A DNA stretch of 26,879 nt from Akkermansiaceae bacterium UBA1315 (GTDB lineage Bacteria; Verrucomicrobiota; Verrucomicrobiia; Verrucomicrobiales; Akkermansiaceae). Shown piece by piece: positions 14,568 through 22,444 of the stretch (positions within the stretch are counted from its first letter, which is position 1; each line of letters begins with the position of its first letter). The stretch covers positions 96,861 through 123,739 of the forward strand of contig DBTN01000006.1 of the NCBI GenBank assembly GCA_002307065.1. Reading direction: 5' to 3'. The notes beneath the pieces were generated by a model. That model had not been told where the DNA came from. It worked only from the letters and a program-made list of their open reading frames with translations, and did not search any database. The position numbers were made by a program, and so were the translations under genes.

Positions 14568-15860
14568 ATGCCGTTCAGCAAATTTGGTCTCGAAACCGAA
14601 ATCCTCCAAGCCGTCGAAAAAGCAGGCTACACCCGGCCAACACCGGTTCAAGAGCGCTCGATTCCGATGGTGATGAAAGGTCATGACCTGATCGCCATCG
14701 CTCAAACCGGCACCGGAAAAACCGCAGCCTTTGTGCTTCCGATCCTCCACCGCCTTTCCCTCCTCAATCGCGAAAGAGAACTTCACGGCACTCGCGCGCT
14801 GATCCTCGCTCCCACTCGGGAACTCGTTCTGCAAATTGCCGAAAACATTGCCATTTATGGACAGCATTTGCCGATTCGGATCGCGGCCATCTACGGCGGT
14901 GTCGATGAAGAAGCACAACTCAAAACGCTGCGCAAAGGCGTCCATCTCATCGTCGCCACACCGGGCCGCCTGATGGATTTCCTCGATCAACAAAAACTCG
15001 ATTTCCATCCGCTGGAAACACTCGTGCTCGATGAAGCGGATCGCATGCTTCACATGGGATTCCTGCCGGACATCGAAAAAATCATCTCCGCCCTGCCACA
15101 ACGGCGCCAGACACTGATGTTTTCCGCCACGTTTTCCAAAGAAGTCGAATCGCTCGCACGTCGCTTTCTCAATCAGCCGAAAATGATCCAAATCGGCAAC
15201 CGGTCGGAAGCGGCCGATACCGTTTCGCAGTGCGTTTACGAAGTGCAGCCTCACTTGAAAGGCCCGCTGCTGGTCGAGCTTCTCAAGCAACCCAAATTCA
15301 AACGTGTCCTCGTGTTTGTGCGCATGAAAGATGGTGCAAACCGCCTAACAGATTTCCTCCGAGCCGCGCAGGTCAAGGTCACGAAACTTCACTCCAGCCG
15401 GACCCAGGAACAACGTCAAAAAGCCCTCCAGGATTTCAAAGACGGAATCTACCAAGTGCTCGTCGCCACCGACATCGTCGCACGCGGCATCGATATCGAC
15501 GGCGTCACCCAAGTCATCAACTTCGACTTTCCAGTCAATCCCGAGGATTACGTTCACCGTGTCGGACGCACCGGTCGCGCGGAGCATCAAGGGGAGGCGA
15601 TCAGTTTCGTCCCCAAAGGCGATCTGAATCTCCTGGGCATCACCGAGCTCACACTCGGACAGCGACTTGTTAGAAAAAAACTTCGAGGCTTCGATTATTT
15701 CGCAAAATCCCCTGCCCCCAGCGCTGAGGCCCCGCCAGCGAAACGCGACTGGCGCAAACGCACCCGCGAAATGGAAGCGAAGAAATCCGAAAAACCCGTC
15801 GCGCCAAAGACACCTTGGCCAAAGGCAAAAAAACCGCCTGGAAAGCGCGGGAAAAAATAG
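14568..15860 (+). CDS. DEAD-box ATP-dependent RNA helicase (RhlE-like)
   Basis: The 430-aa helicase unwinds RNA duplexes, probably in ribosome assembly or mRNA decay. It has a Q-motif (FGLETEILQAVEKAGYTRPT with the following PVQ), Walker A AQTGTGKT (45-52), PTREL, TPGR, DEAD (155-158), SAT (186-188), the second RecA domain with ATDIVARGIDI and HRVGRTGRA, and a short lysine/arginine-rich tail (KKPPGKRGKK) that would bind RNA. The tail and core fit the RhlE subgroup. The start at 14568 is chosen because the Q-motif begins there and a -10 box lies directly upstream. It is tail-to-tail with a second DEAD-box gene, with three bases between the stops. Confidence 0.95.
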   Translation: MPFSKFGLETEILQAVEKAGYTRPTPVQERSIPMVMKGHDLIAIAQTGTGKTAAFVLPILHRLSLLNRERELHGTRALILAPTRELVLQIAENIAIYGQHLPIRIAAIYGGVDEEAQLKTLRKGVHLIVATPGRLMDFLDQQKLDFHPLETLVLDEADRMLHMGFLPDIEKIISALPQRRQTLMFSATFSKEVESLARRFLNQPKMIQIGNRSEAADTVSQCVYEVQPHLKGPLLVELLKQPKFKRVLVFVRMKDGANRLTDFLRAAQVKVTKLHSSRTQEQRQKALQDFKDGIYQVLVATDIVARGIDIDGVTQVINFDFPVNPEDYVHRVGRTGRAEHQGEAISFVPKGDLNLLGITELTLGQRLVRKKLRGFDYFAKSPAPSAEAPPAKRDWRKRTREMEAKKSEKPVAPKTPWPKAKKPPGKRGKK

Positions 15861-15863
15861 GCT

Positions 15864-17003
15864 TCAGTATCCATGAAGATCCAGATGATTGCCATCGATC
15901 ATCGGAACCTGTTTACCGGTCTTTTTCTGGATCACTCGGAAATGCGCGGATTCTTCGGGAGAAACCAAAGAGATGGCATCACCTGGTGATTCCGCGCGAC
16001 CGGTTCGACCAATCCGATGAATGTAATCTTTCGGCGAACGCGGAAGTTCATAATTGATCACACACGGCAGAAATTCGATATCAATCCCGCGAGCCAAAAG
16101 ATCGGTGGCGACCAAAACCGGTAGTTTGCCATTCTTAAATTGCTGCAAGGCATCCCGCCTCATTTGCTGACTCAGCTTCGAATGCATCGCCGCAGCATGG
16201 ATTCCGTTTTTGAAAAGTTTGTGCACGATACCGTCAACCTTCGCCGTCGATGAGGCAAAAACCAAGATCTGCTGATAGGTCGATCGCTTAATTAAGTAAC
16301 GCAGCAACGGCCCCTTTTTTTCTTCCGAAACGAAATACCCGCTTTGCCGAATGAGATCGATTTCCACCCTTTCAGAATCGACTCGGATCACCTGAGGATC
16401 ACGCAACCACCGCTTGTGACTGGCACCTAAATCATCGCTGAAAGTGGCGGAAAACAAAAGATTCTGACGCCGTGGCGGCAGCAGTTGAAGGATGCGATCC
16501 ACTTCGTCTTTGAACCCGAGGCTCAGCATTTTATCCGCCTCATCCAGAACGAGCGTCTGAACCGCTGACAACCGCACGGCATTTTTTTCCACCAGTTCAA
16601 GCAATCGCCCGGGAGTCGCGATGAGTATGGAAACCTTTCCGATCTCCTGCATTTGAGAATTCACGGAGGCACCTCCGAAAACCGCCAGACTGCTTTGGCC
16701 ACGCGCAGCCGGAAGATAGGTTTTGAAAACCGCATCAACCTGCAACGCAAGCTCCCGCGTCGGAACCATCACGAGAACGACCGGCTCCCGATACTTCGAG
16801 GCCTCCCATGTTGTCGCCCCTTGGACAATCGGTAACACATAACTCGCCGTTTTTCCCGAACCCGTTGGCGCAATCCCCAGAAGATCTTTGTTTCTTAAAA
16901 CCGCAGGAATGGCCGCCGCTTGGATCGGCGTCGCATCAACGATCCCTTCCTTCCCTAAAATTTCCAACAATGCGGATGATAGCCCTAAGGGAAGGAAAGA
17001 CAT
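15864..17003 (-). CDS. DEAD-box ATP-dependent RNA helicase (short form)
   Basis: The 379-aa protein has the full DEAD-box core: the Q-motif region LGLSSALLEILGKEG with ATPIQ, Walker A APTGSGKT (45-52), PTREL, TPGR, DEAD (154-157), SAT, ATDLLARGIDIEFLP and HRIGRTGRAE. It lacks the basic C-terminal extension seen in its convergent neighbour and ends soon after the core with MIDGNHLDLHGY. It is clearly a paralogue of, but not a recent duplicate of, the neighbouring helicase, since the sequences differ throughout. Role inferred: RNA remodelling, possibly cold-related. Confidence 0.95.
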   Translation of the reverse strand: MSFLPLGLSSALLEILGKEGIVDATPIQAAAIPAVLRNKDLLGIAPTGSGKTASYVLPIVQGATTWEASKYREPVVLVMVPTRELALQVDAVFKTYLPAARGQSSLAVFGGASVNSQMQEIGKVSILIATPGRLLELVEKNAVRLSAVQTLVLDEADKMLSLGFKDEVDRILQLLPPRRQNLLFSATFSDDLGASHKRWLRDPQVIRVDSERVEIDLIRQSGYFVSEEKKGPLLRYLIKRSTYQQILVFASSTAKVDGIVHKLFKNGIHAAAMHSKLSQQMRRDALQQFKNGKLPVLVATDLLARGIDIEFLPCVINYELPRSPKDYIHRIGRTGRAESPGDAISLVSPEESAHFRVIQKKTGKQVPMIDGNHLDLHGY

Positions 17004-17089
17004 GTCCGGAAATCAAACCCCGGATCAGATTTCAAGGAAAGCGGTATTTCATCTCACCAACCGTCGGATTTTTTGCTCCGGCGATCGCC

Positions 17090-17221
17090 TTAGCGAGTCC
17101 CTACCATCAACCAGCCGATGACCATGAGCAGCAGCAAAAATCCGCCAACCAGGAAAAACAAAGTAAGCCCGGTTTTCTCAGGCGCTTTCGTTGAAGAGGA
17201 ATTTGTGGGTTCTTCGTTCAT
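17090..17221 (-). CDS. Small single-span membrane protein
   Basis: A 43-aa product with a short polar, Ser/Thr-rich N-terminus (MNEEPTNSSSTKAPEKTG) and one strong transmembrane helix (LTLFFLVGGFLLLLMVIGWL). The frame is open upstream to 17272, which would give 60 aa, but the added part is not obviously coding. No good Shine-Dalgarno site is visible for either start. It lies between the APH-type kinase gene and the helicase gene on the same strand. Function unknown; the hydrophobic pattern is the only support. Confidence 0.5.
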   Translation of the reverse strand: MNEEPTNSSSTKAPEKTGLTLFFLVGGFLLLLMVIGWLMVGTR

Positions 17222-17287
17222 CCAAAACGCTAGAGCCACCGAATCCATCGTCAAGACAGGGAGAAAACGCAAAATCCCGGGCGCCCC

Positions 17288-18172
17288 TTACGCTCCACCC
17301 TCCTGCGTTTCCAGCCAGGCCAAGCGTCGACGCAATTTGGACTGCCGATCCGTTGACGGATTTGGATAAAGAACCGGATACCATGTGCTCATCACCGCCG
17401 CTCTCGCAATCATGCTGTGATGAAGCGCGACCGGATCGAAATGCCCGCCCGCTTTGACATAGGCGCTCAGAACTCCCTCTGCCGTTGATTCATCTCCATC
17501 CAAAACACGAGCGTTCCAAATAATTGACGCCAAATCCCATTCGACCGGACCGAGAAAAACGTCCTCCCAATCGGCCCACAAGAGCCCGACGGTCGTATTC
17601 ATCACATTGCCCATGTGCGCGTCCCCGTGCAATGCCTGGATCGGAAAACTCTGCAGAACCTTCAACGAGGAACTCAACCGGTCTCGCAGCAAGCCGCTCT
17701 CCTCGGGCGAAAATGTGCCTTTCTTTTCCAAGGTCTCTAACAACGCCAGACTTTCTGTTAGAATGGCAAATTCAGGCAGCGGTTGCTCATACGAGCGAAG
17801 CAAATGGTGACATTGATAAAGCGTCGCCCCAATTTGCGATGCAGTCGGTTCCTCATCGATCCGTTCGACATATTTCCAGAAATTGATCGGATACCCCAAA
17901 TGCTCATACGGCCCCGGCTCGAGATCCGGATGCAAAGGAATCACCGGTGCGCCTTGGCTCGCCAAATAACGCGCCACATCAATTTCCCGCTCAAACCAAC
18001 CGGTTCCCTGCCGCGGCCCCTCACGATCCGTCACCACTCTTGCGACCAGCGTTTCAGAAAGCCGCAGCACCAGCGTATTTCCGTCCTGCAAAATGTCGCA
18101 CCGGTTTGGAACGACGCCGTGCACAATCGCTGTTTCCTGCGCGGCGCGAATGGGAAGTTGAAGAGGATTCAT
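17288..18172 (-). CDS. APH-family phosphotransferase
   Basis: The 294-aa protein is a member of the aminoglycoside phosphotransferase/choline-kinase-like fold. The catalytic loop HGDAHMGNV (about 182-190) and the metal-binding stretch LLWADWEDVFLGP (DWE about 201-203) are clear, with an N-lobe ending near NFWKYVER. The true substrate is unknown; most chromosomal members phosphorylate metabolites rather than antibiotics, so I do not call it a resistance gene. I prefer ATG 18172 (MNPLQLP); the frame is open to an ATG at 18262, close to the divergent gene's start at 18286. An ACCGGT motif lies just upstream of the chosen start. Confidence 0.85.
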   Translation of the reverse strand: MNPLQLPIRAAQETAIVHGVVPNRCDILQDGNTLVLRLSETLVARVVTDREGPRQGTGWFEREIDVARYLASQGAPVIPLHPDLEPGPYEHLGYPINFWKYVERIDEEPTASQIGATLYQCHHLLRSYEQPLPEFAILTESLALLETLEKKGTFSPEESGLLRDRLSSSLKVLQSFPIQALHGDAHMGNVMNTTVGLLWADWEDVFLGPVEWDLASIIWNARVLDGDESTAEGVLSAYVKAGGHFDPVALHHSMIARAAVMSTWYPVLYPNPSTDRQSKLRRRLAWLETQEGGA

Positions 18173-18285
18173 GGAAATTCTGACCGGTTCAGACAAACCC
18201 AAGCACCCGATGGCTGACAAGCCCCGACCGTAAAAACGCCTCTTCACTTCCCTTGCCCGCACTTTGACCCGCCGTAGGTTGCCAG

Positions 18286-18822
18286 ATGGACTCGATCAAT
18301 CGAAATCAAGACGAGGAAAACCACGCCGATCTGTTAGGAACCGACGCCGTGGACAAAATCAAGGAGTTGGTAAAACAGGCGGAAACCGGTTTTTTCTGCA
18401 CCAAAGTTTCGGTGAGCGATTCCGAGGGAGCCCGGCCCATGAGCGTACAGAAGGTCGATGATGACGGTAATCTCTGGTTCCTCAGCGCATCGGACAGCCA
18501 TAAGAATCAAGAAATCGCGCTCGACCCGGAAGTAACGATGTATTTCCAAGCTTCCGCACACGCAGGGTTTCTCGAACTCAAAGGCATCGCGACCGCATAC
18601 ACTTCGAAAGAAATGATCCACGATCTCTGGAATCCCATCATGAAAACTTGGTTCACCGAAGGCGTCGATGACCCACGTATCACGGTTATTCAATTTCGCC
18701 CAACCGCCGGATACTACTGGGATAATAAACATGGAAGCGCCATCGCCGGTGTCAAAATGCTCATCGGTGCCGCCATCGGCAAAACCATGGACGATTCCAT
18801 CGAAGGGAAAATTCTGCCCTAA
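18286..18822 (+). CDS. General-stress, pyridoxamine-phosphate-oxidase-like flavoprotein
   Basis: The 178-aa product resembles the general stress protein 26 (COG3871) branch of the split-barrel FMN-binding fold: TGFFCTKVSVSDSEGARPMS, LWFLSASDSHKNQEIALDPE, then VTMYFQA and FLELKGIATAY, and RITVIQFRPTAGYYWD near the C-terminus. Such proteins bind FMN or FAD and are linked to stress responses, with no proven reaction. The ATG at 18286 sits five bases after a weak -10-like TAGGTT with TTGCCC 16 bp upstream. It stands alone and is followed by a hairpin terminator. Confidence 0.92.
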   Translation: MDSINRNQDEENHADLLGTDAVDKIKELVKQAETGFFCTKVSVSDSEGARPMSVQKVDDDGNLWFLSASDSHKNQEIALDPEVTMYFQASAHAGFLELKGIATAYTSKEMIHDLWNPIMKTWFTEGVDDPRITVIQFRPTAGYYWDNKHGSAIAGVKMLIGAAIGKTMDDSIEGKILP

Positions 18823-18863
18823 TTTCCCTCGAACAAACCGGTCGTCCTCACGATCTCTTCAAC

Positions 18864-18894
18864 TGCCGCCGGAGACAATCTCCTGCGGCATTTT
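18864..18894 (+). terminator. Rho-independent terminator after the stress flavoprotein gene
   Basis: TGCCGC-C-GGAGA (18864-18875) pairs with TCTCC-T-GCGGCA (18879-18890) around a CAA loop with one C/T mismatch, followed directly by TTTT and a T-rich stretch. It lies 41 bp after the stop codon at 18822. Confidence 0.8.
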
Positions 18895-19024
18895 ACTTTA
18901 CTGAAACCGGTAGCATCGAAGTTTTTGCGACAATTGAACCCGTTACCACCTCACCCCCTTTTTAATCCAAGAAGATGCCGAAAAAATCTTCTATTTCTTC
19001 AAAAATCAGGCAATCGTCGCGGTG

Positions 19025-19030
19025 TATTAA
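19025..19030 (+). promoter_or_regulatory. -10-like box of the lipoprotein pair
   Basis: TATTAA stands six bases before the ATG at 19037, the spacing expected for a leaderless transcript. I see no convincing -35 box at 16-18 bp. Confidence 0.35.
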
Positions 19031-19036
19031 ACACCT

Positions 19037-19519
19037 ATGCACCTCAATTTTTTGTTAAGGTCGGCGTGGCACGCGAAATTCCTCCCTTTCGCCGCGGTCA
19101 TTTTAATCCCATTTGCGTTGAATAGCTGTGCTCATACCAGCGACCGGCAATTTGCCCCCGGCTATAGCGACGCCCGTCTTTCAAACCTTAAAACCTTCTA
19201 CGTCCGCAACGATTCGGAAGATCAAGAGGACAAACAGCCACTCGCGGCTGACCTCGTGAGCGAACTCAACTCCCTCGGTTACAAAGCTACAACCGGTTCG
19301 TCCCAACGACCGCCGTCGAAAGTCGATGCGGTGATATCTTTCTCCGATCAGTGGATGTGGGATATCACCATGTATATGCTCAGCCTTGAACTTCAACTTC
19401 GCGAACCCGGCTCGGATACAGTCTTTGCCACCGCAAAAACCGTGCGCACTTCTTTAGTTCGGAAATCTCAAAAAGAGATGGTCCGCGAAACTCTCTCCAA
19501 ACTCCTGAAAAACCAATGA
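19037..19519 (+). CDS. Predicted lipoprotein (first of pair)
   Basis: The 160-aa product has a signal peptide ending in a lipobox-like ALNSC with the lipid-carrying cysteine at about residue 31, so it should be anchored in the outer or inner membrane facing the periplasm. The mature part has SDARLSNLKTFYV, LAADLVSELNSLGYKA and VDAVISFSDQWMWDITMYM, a pattern seen in DUF4136-like periplasmic proteins; this is only a resemblance. The gene overlaps its neighbour by 4 bp (ATGA at 19516-19519). An 18-bp stretch at 19291-19308 is identical to part of the 186-bp repeat at the left end of the window. Confidence 0.85.
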   Translation: MHLNFLLRSAWHAKFLPFAAVILIPFALNSCAHTSDRQFAPGYSDARLSNLKTFYVRNDSEDQEDKQPLAADLVSELNSLGYKATTGSSQRPPSKVDAVISFSDQWMWDITMYMLSLELQLREPGSDTVFATAKTVRTSLVRKSQKEMVRETLSKLLKNQ

Positions 19520-20037
19520 CACGATCCATTCGATCCCTCTTGCTCATCGCGGCCAGCATTTTCCTAACATGCTTCTTTGTCAGTTGCGCCGGCAGCACGG
19601 ATAAGACCGCCATGATGCCTACAAACGCGACGGCCTCGAGCCGCACCGGTTTGCCTGTCACCGCCATCGTTACCGGTGGGACACCTCGCAGTGAAGTGCT
19701 CGCGAATGTAACCAACGAAGATTTTAAAGAAGCTCTCGAAACCTCCTTGGTAAAAAGCGGCCTCTTCAAAAGCGCCGGCAGTGGTGGCTATCGAGTTGAA
19801 GCATTTATCACTTCCATCAAACAACCTATGGTCGGCATTAGCATGACCGTTGGCATGGAAGTCAGTTATGTTCTCAAAAAAGGTGGCTCGACCGTCTGGA
19901 CAAAGAGTATCAAGTCCAGCTACACCGCTCCGATGGGCGAGGCTTTTGTGGGTGCCGTCCGCGTTCGAAAAGCAACCGAAGGAGCCTCGCGCGAAAACAT
20001 TGCGGAACTGATTCGGTCGCTCGACCAGAAATTATAA
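19516..20037 (+). CDS. Predicted lipoprotein (second of pair)
   Basis: The 173-aa product has a hydrophobic signal (SLLLIAASIFLTCFF) and lipobox FVSC with Cys at residue 24. The mature domain carries DFKEALETSLVKSGLFKSAG, GGYRVEAFITSIKQPM, and a beta-rich VSYVLKKGGSTVWTKSIKSS segment, a build shared by many small envelope proteins of unknown function. It is coupled to the preceding lipoprotein by a 4-bp overlap and followed 38 bp later by a strong terminator, so the two form a closed operon and may act together. Confidence 0.88.
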   Translation: MTRSIRSLLLIAASIFLTCFFVSCAGSTDKTAMMPTNATASSRTGLPVTAIVTGGTPRSEVLANVTNEDFKEALETSLVKSGLFKSAGSGGYRVEAFITSIKQPMVGISMTVGMEVSYVLKKGGSTVWTKSIKSSYTAPMGEAFVGAVRVRKATEGASRENIAELIRSLDQKL

Positions 20038-20075
20038 ACATCATCCGAGAACCGGTTTCTGCTAGAACCGACCCT

Positions 20076-20106
20076 AAAAGGGGCGATCTGAACGATCGCC
20101 CCTTTT
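20076..20106. terminator. Strong hairpin terminator after the lipoprotein operon
   Basis: AAAAGGGGCGATC (20076-20088) pairs perfectly over 13 bp with GATCGCCCCTTTT (20094-20106) around a TGAAC loop. The A-run and T-run make it usable in both directions, but only the plus-strand operon needs it. Confidence 0.92.
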
Positions 20107-20191
20107 CCGTTTCCTCTGCCGATGGCAGTGAGCCGAAAAAAGAAGGGAAAAAGTCATTCGCTTTCACACGGTTGCGGCCACAAGTAACCGG

Positions 20192-20569
20192 ATGTCAGTA
20201 AAACACAAAAAGCAGTTCGGCATTTGGATGGATAACCACCACGCGACCATCATCGGTTACGCTGACCCAACCGCCGAAAAACTTTCCGTCCTGGGCCACG
20301 CCAAAAATCCCGGAGCGGATGGCAATTCTAACGAAAATGCCGCCAACAATCAGGCAAAAACGTTACAAACTCAGTTCTTCAAAGAAATCACCTCTCACAT
20401 GCAAAACGCCGAAGAGGTCCACGTGTCCGGCACCGGTATCGTCCAAGAACAATTCATTCACTACCTGGCCGACACACCTCAGTTTAAAAACACCGCCGCG
20501 AAGGAGTGCACCTCAAATAAGATGAGTGATGAAAAGTTGCTCGAATTTTTCACCGAGAAATTGAACTAA
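20192..20569 (+). CDS. Small conserved protein, possible eRF1-domain-2-like fold
   Basis: The 125-aa soluble protein begins KHKKQFGIWMDNHHATIIGY and ends VHVSGTGIVQEQFIHYLADT, TAAKECTSNKMSDEKLLEFF. The layout (short strand with G-I-W-x-D, a middle helix TQFFKEITSHMQNAEEV, then a V-S-G-T-G loop and helix) resembles small bacterial proteins said to share the second domain of peptide-release factor eRF1/pelota. That is a recollection by pattern, not a firm assignment. The ATG at 20192 lacks a clear Shine-Dalgarno site. It follows the lipoprotein terminator and is convergent with the next small gene. Confidence 0.8.
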   Translation: MSVKHKKQFGIWMDNHHATIIGYADPTAEKLSVLGHAKNPGADGNSNENAANNQAKTLQTQFFKEITSHMQNAEEVHVSGTGIVQEQFIHYLADTPQFKNTAAKECTSNKMSDEKLLEFFTEKLN

Positions 20570-20579
20570 TCCTTTTTGA

Positions 20580-20604
20580 GTAGAAGGACATGATGGCCTT
20601 CTAC
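20580..20604. terminator. Possible hairpin between convergent small genes
   Basis: GTAGAAGG (20580-20587) and CCTTCTAC (20597-20604) form an 8-bp stem with a 9-base loop, 10 bp after the stop at 20569. There is no following T-tract on either strand, so termination is uncertain. Confidence 0.3.
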
Positions 20605-20699
20605 ATCTCAATGGCAACCGTGGGACTTGCGGAAAACAGGTCCTGCTTCGACCGAAACAGGACAGTCCATTTCTTCGCCCCTCGAATTCGGCTGGCCGC

Positions 20700-20909
20700 T
20701 CAGGCGTCTTCTTTTGCTTTTCGTTCAGCCTCGAGCTCGGCCTCAAATTCCGCTTCGGCTTCCGCAAGCAGCTCTTCCTCGGTTTTAGGTCGAGCTTTCT
20801 CTGCTTCCTCAAGCTCCTGCGCTCTGGCGGCTTCTTTCGCCATCCGTTTATCAATCTTTCGTTGTTCGCGCTCGCGGCGCTTGTAATCTTTGCTCGGTGT
20901 GACAGCCAT
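20700..20909 (-). CDS. Small highly charged coiled-coil protein
   Basis: The 69-aa product starts MAVTPSKDYKRREREQRKID, is basic in its first third and then strongly acidic (EEELLAEAEAEFEAELEAER), predicting one long charged helix. No family is recognised and the composition alone could arise by chance, but the natural-looking N-terminus and the lack of a better frame support it. The longer plus-strand and minus-strand frames across the same DNA have implausible Ser- or Arg-rich composition and are rejected. Confidence 0.5.
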   Translation of the reverse strand: MAVTPSKDYKRREREQRKIDKRMAKEAARAQELEEAEKARPKTEEELLAEAEAEFEAELEAERKAKEDA

Positions 20910-21048
20910 GAGTAAAATCTTTCTTGGTCAGGGAATTCCCGCCTCATAACGCGCACCGCCGGTTTAAATCAATGGAAATAAATCGAAACGAGCATTCTCG
21001 GCGGATGGACCACCATCTGAGCAAAGATCGGACAAACGAAGGCGAAGC

Positions 21049-21750
21049 TTAAATTCGCTTACGGCGAAAGATCGGAATCATTAAACCTCCCAGGAAAATC
21101 ACTGCACTCGTCGGCTCCGGAATGGAGATCGTGAAGGTGTTAAGAGCAAGGGAGATTTCATCACCATTTACCAATCGGATCACACTGGGAGACGAGTCGT
21201 ACGCCGAAATTGCATAACTTCCGACATAGGAGGAAAAATAATCCACCAGATTGACCGGATCGACATCAAACGAAAACATTCCAGGATCCATAAATCCCTG
21301 CAGCAAAACATAATAGACAGGCTCTCCGCCAATCGTCAGGCCGTTACGAGCGTTAGGATCATCAGCGATATCTGCAGCTGCTTCAAAAATGAGATCATTA
21401 CTCGTTGCGGTAGCAATACCCTGGTACAATCCGATGATGGTTTCCGGTGCGGAAGATGACTGATCGGGCCGGGTCCAAGTCCCCGAGGCTCCACTGATGG
21501 TTACGGTGGTGAAAAGTTCTGGATCGGTCAGATCCTCCTCAATCCATTCATAACTTGCTCCGCTCGGTGCGAATGACGTCGCAACATTTTCCGTTACAAT
21601 AAATGTCGTAGTGATGGAATCACCCACCTCGTACTCGCTACTCTGGCTAGAAAGAACGGAACCGGTGAATGTAAAAATGATTTGCGCCGCTTGTACCGCG
21701 GAACTCAACAAACCGAACCCCAAGGCCAAAAGAAGCGATCGTTTAATCAT
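21049..21750 (-). CDS. PEP-CTERM sorting-domain protein
   Basis: The 233-aa product (start at 21750, MIKRSLLLALGFGLLSSAVQ) has a signal peptide cleaved near VQA-AQ and a tail ISIPEPTSAVIFLGGLMIPI with FRRKRI, the exosortase sorting signal. The passenger domain has FTGSVLSSQSSEYEVGDSIT and later IGLYQGIA and DIADDPNARNGLT; it looks beta-rich and is similar in style to small PEP-CTERM proteins of unknown function. A start at 21807 would add a 19-residue N-terminus that breaks the signal peptide, so 21750 is preferred. Confidence 0.92.
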   Translation of the reverse strand: MIKRSLLLALGFGLLSSAVQAAQIIFTFTGSVLSSQSSEYEVGDSITTTFIVTENVATSFAPSGASYEWIEEDLTDPELFTTVTISGASGTWTRPDQSSSAPETIIGLYQGIATATSNDLIFEAAADIADDPNARNGLTIGGEPVYYVLLQGFMDPGMFSFDVDPVNLVDYFSSYVGSYAISAYDSSPSVIRLVNGDEISLALNTFTISIPEPTSAVIFLGGLMIPIFRRKRI

Positions 21751-22034
21751 AGATGTAGCCCGAAGATGAGTATGTGAACGATTCGCATCAAGGAAAAAAT
21801 GTTTCATCGTAGCGCAGAATCGATTTTATCAACAACGCAAACCCCGCATGATTACCGGCGCCACTGGCTCAACATTGAATAAAATCCGCAGCATTCGGTG
21901 CCACTCCGTGCATTTTTCAATCAAGCCCGCGCACTTTGCCGATCTCTAACAGGTTTAAAATCGCGAAACGTTAAAGGGACAATGCATTCCTTTTTGGCAC
22001 CCCATCTGCGAAGAGCAATCCACTGCGGCCTAAC

Positions 22035-22403
22035 ATGAAACCAAACCTCCTTATCGTCCAACCTCACGCTGCCGAATCGGATCCAACCATCGATCAATTC
22101 TGCGAAACGCTTTGCGAAACTCATTACGTCTATCTGATTCGCCCGCTTCCGAAGACGCTCGACGATTCACCCGCCGGCGTTCGCTTTCTCAATTTCTCGC
22201 TCGATCACCTACCAGGCTTTGGGGAAGTCGAAAAAGTCATCATCGTTGACTCCCCGGAAATCACAAATCGGGTGAAGGAAAAATACCCAAGTGCCCGCCT
22301 CGACACGTGGGATCGGAAATCGAAACAACCTTCGGCAGAATCCGCTAAGATTCTTCAAGGGGATTTTGGCCAAGCAGCAGAACCGCTCGCCAAGGCGATT
22401 TAA
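22035..22403 (+). CDS. Hypothetical protein
   Basis: I do not recognise this 122-aa protein. It starts MKPNLLIVQPHAAESDPTID, with a strand and loop that resemble a Rossmann-like first strand, and later has VEKVIIVDSPEITNRVKEKY, which may be a second such unit. It has no signal peptide or membrane span. There is no Shine-Dalgarno site or convincing -10 box right upstream. It is convergent with the photolyase gene; a weak hairpin (22416-22447) spans the gap and the photolyase stop codon. Confidence 0.7.
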   Translation: MKPNLLIVQPHAAESDPTIDQFCETLCETHYVYLIRPLPKTLDDSPAGVRFLNFSLDHLPGFGEVEKVIIVDSPEITNRVKEKYPSARLDTWDRKSKQPSAESAKILQGDFGQAAEPLAKAI

Positions 22404-22444
22404 CAAGACCCGCTTTGAGAGAATCCGTTGGTTGCCAAAATCTC

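Noticed and set aside
17288..18172. Antibiotic resistance kinase
   Set aside because: The fold is APH-like, but no sequence feature of clinical aminoglycoside kinases is seen and most chromosomal members have other substrates.
20590..20886. 98-codon plus-strand frame rich in Ser and Ala
   Set aside because: It is the antisense of the charged coiled-coil gene; repeated SASS-type runs are typical of reversed Glu/Ala codons.
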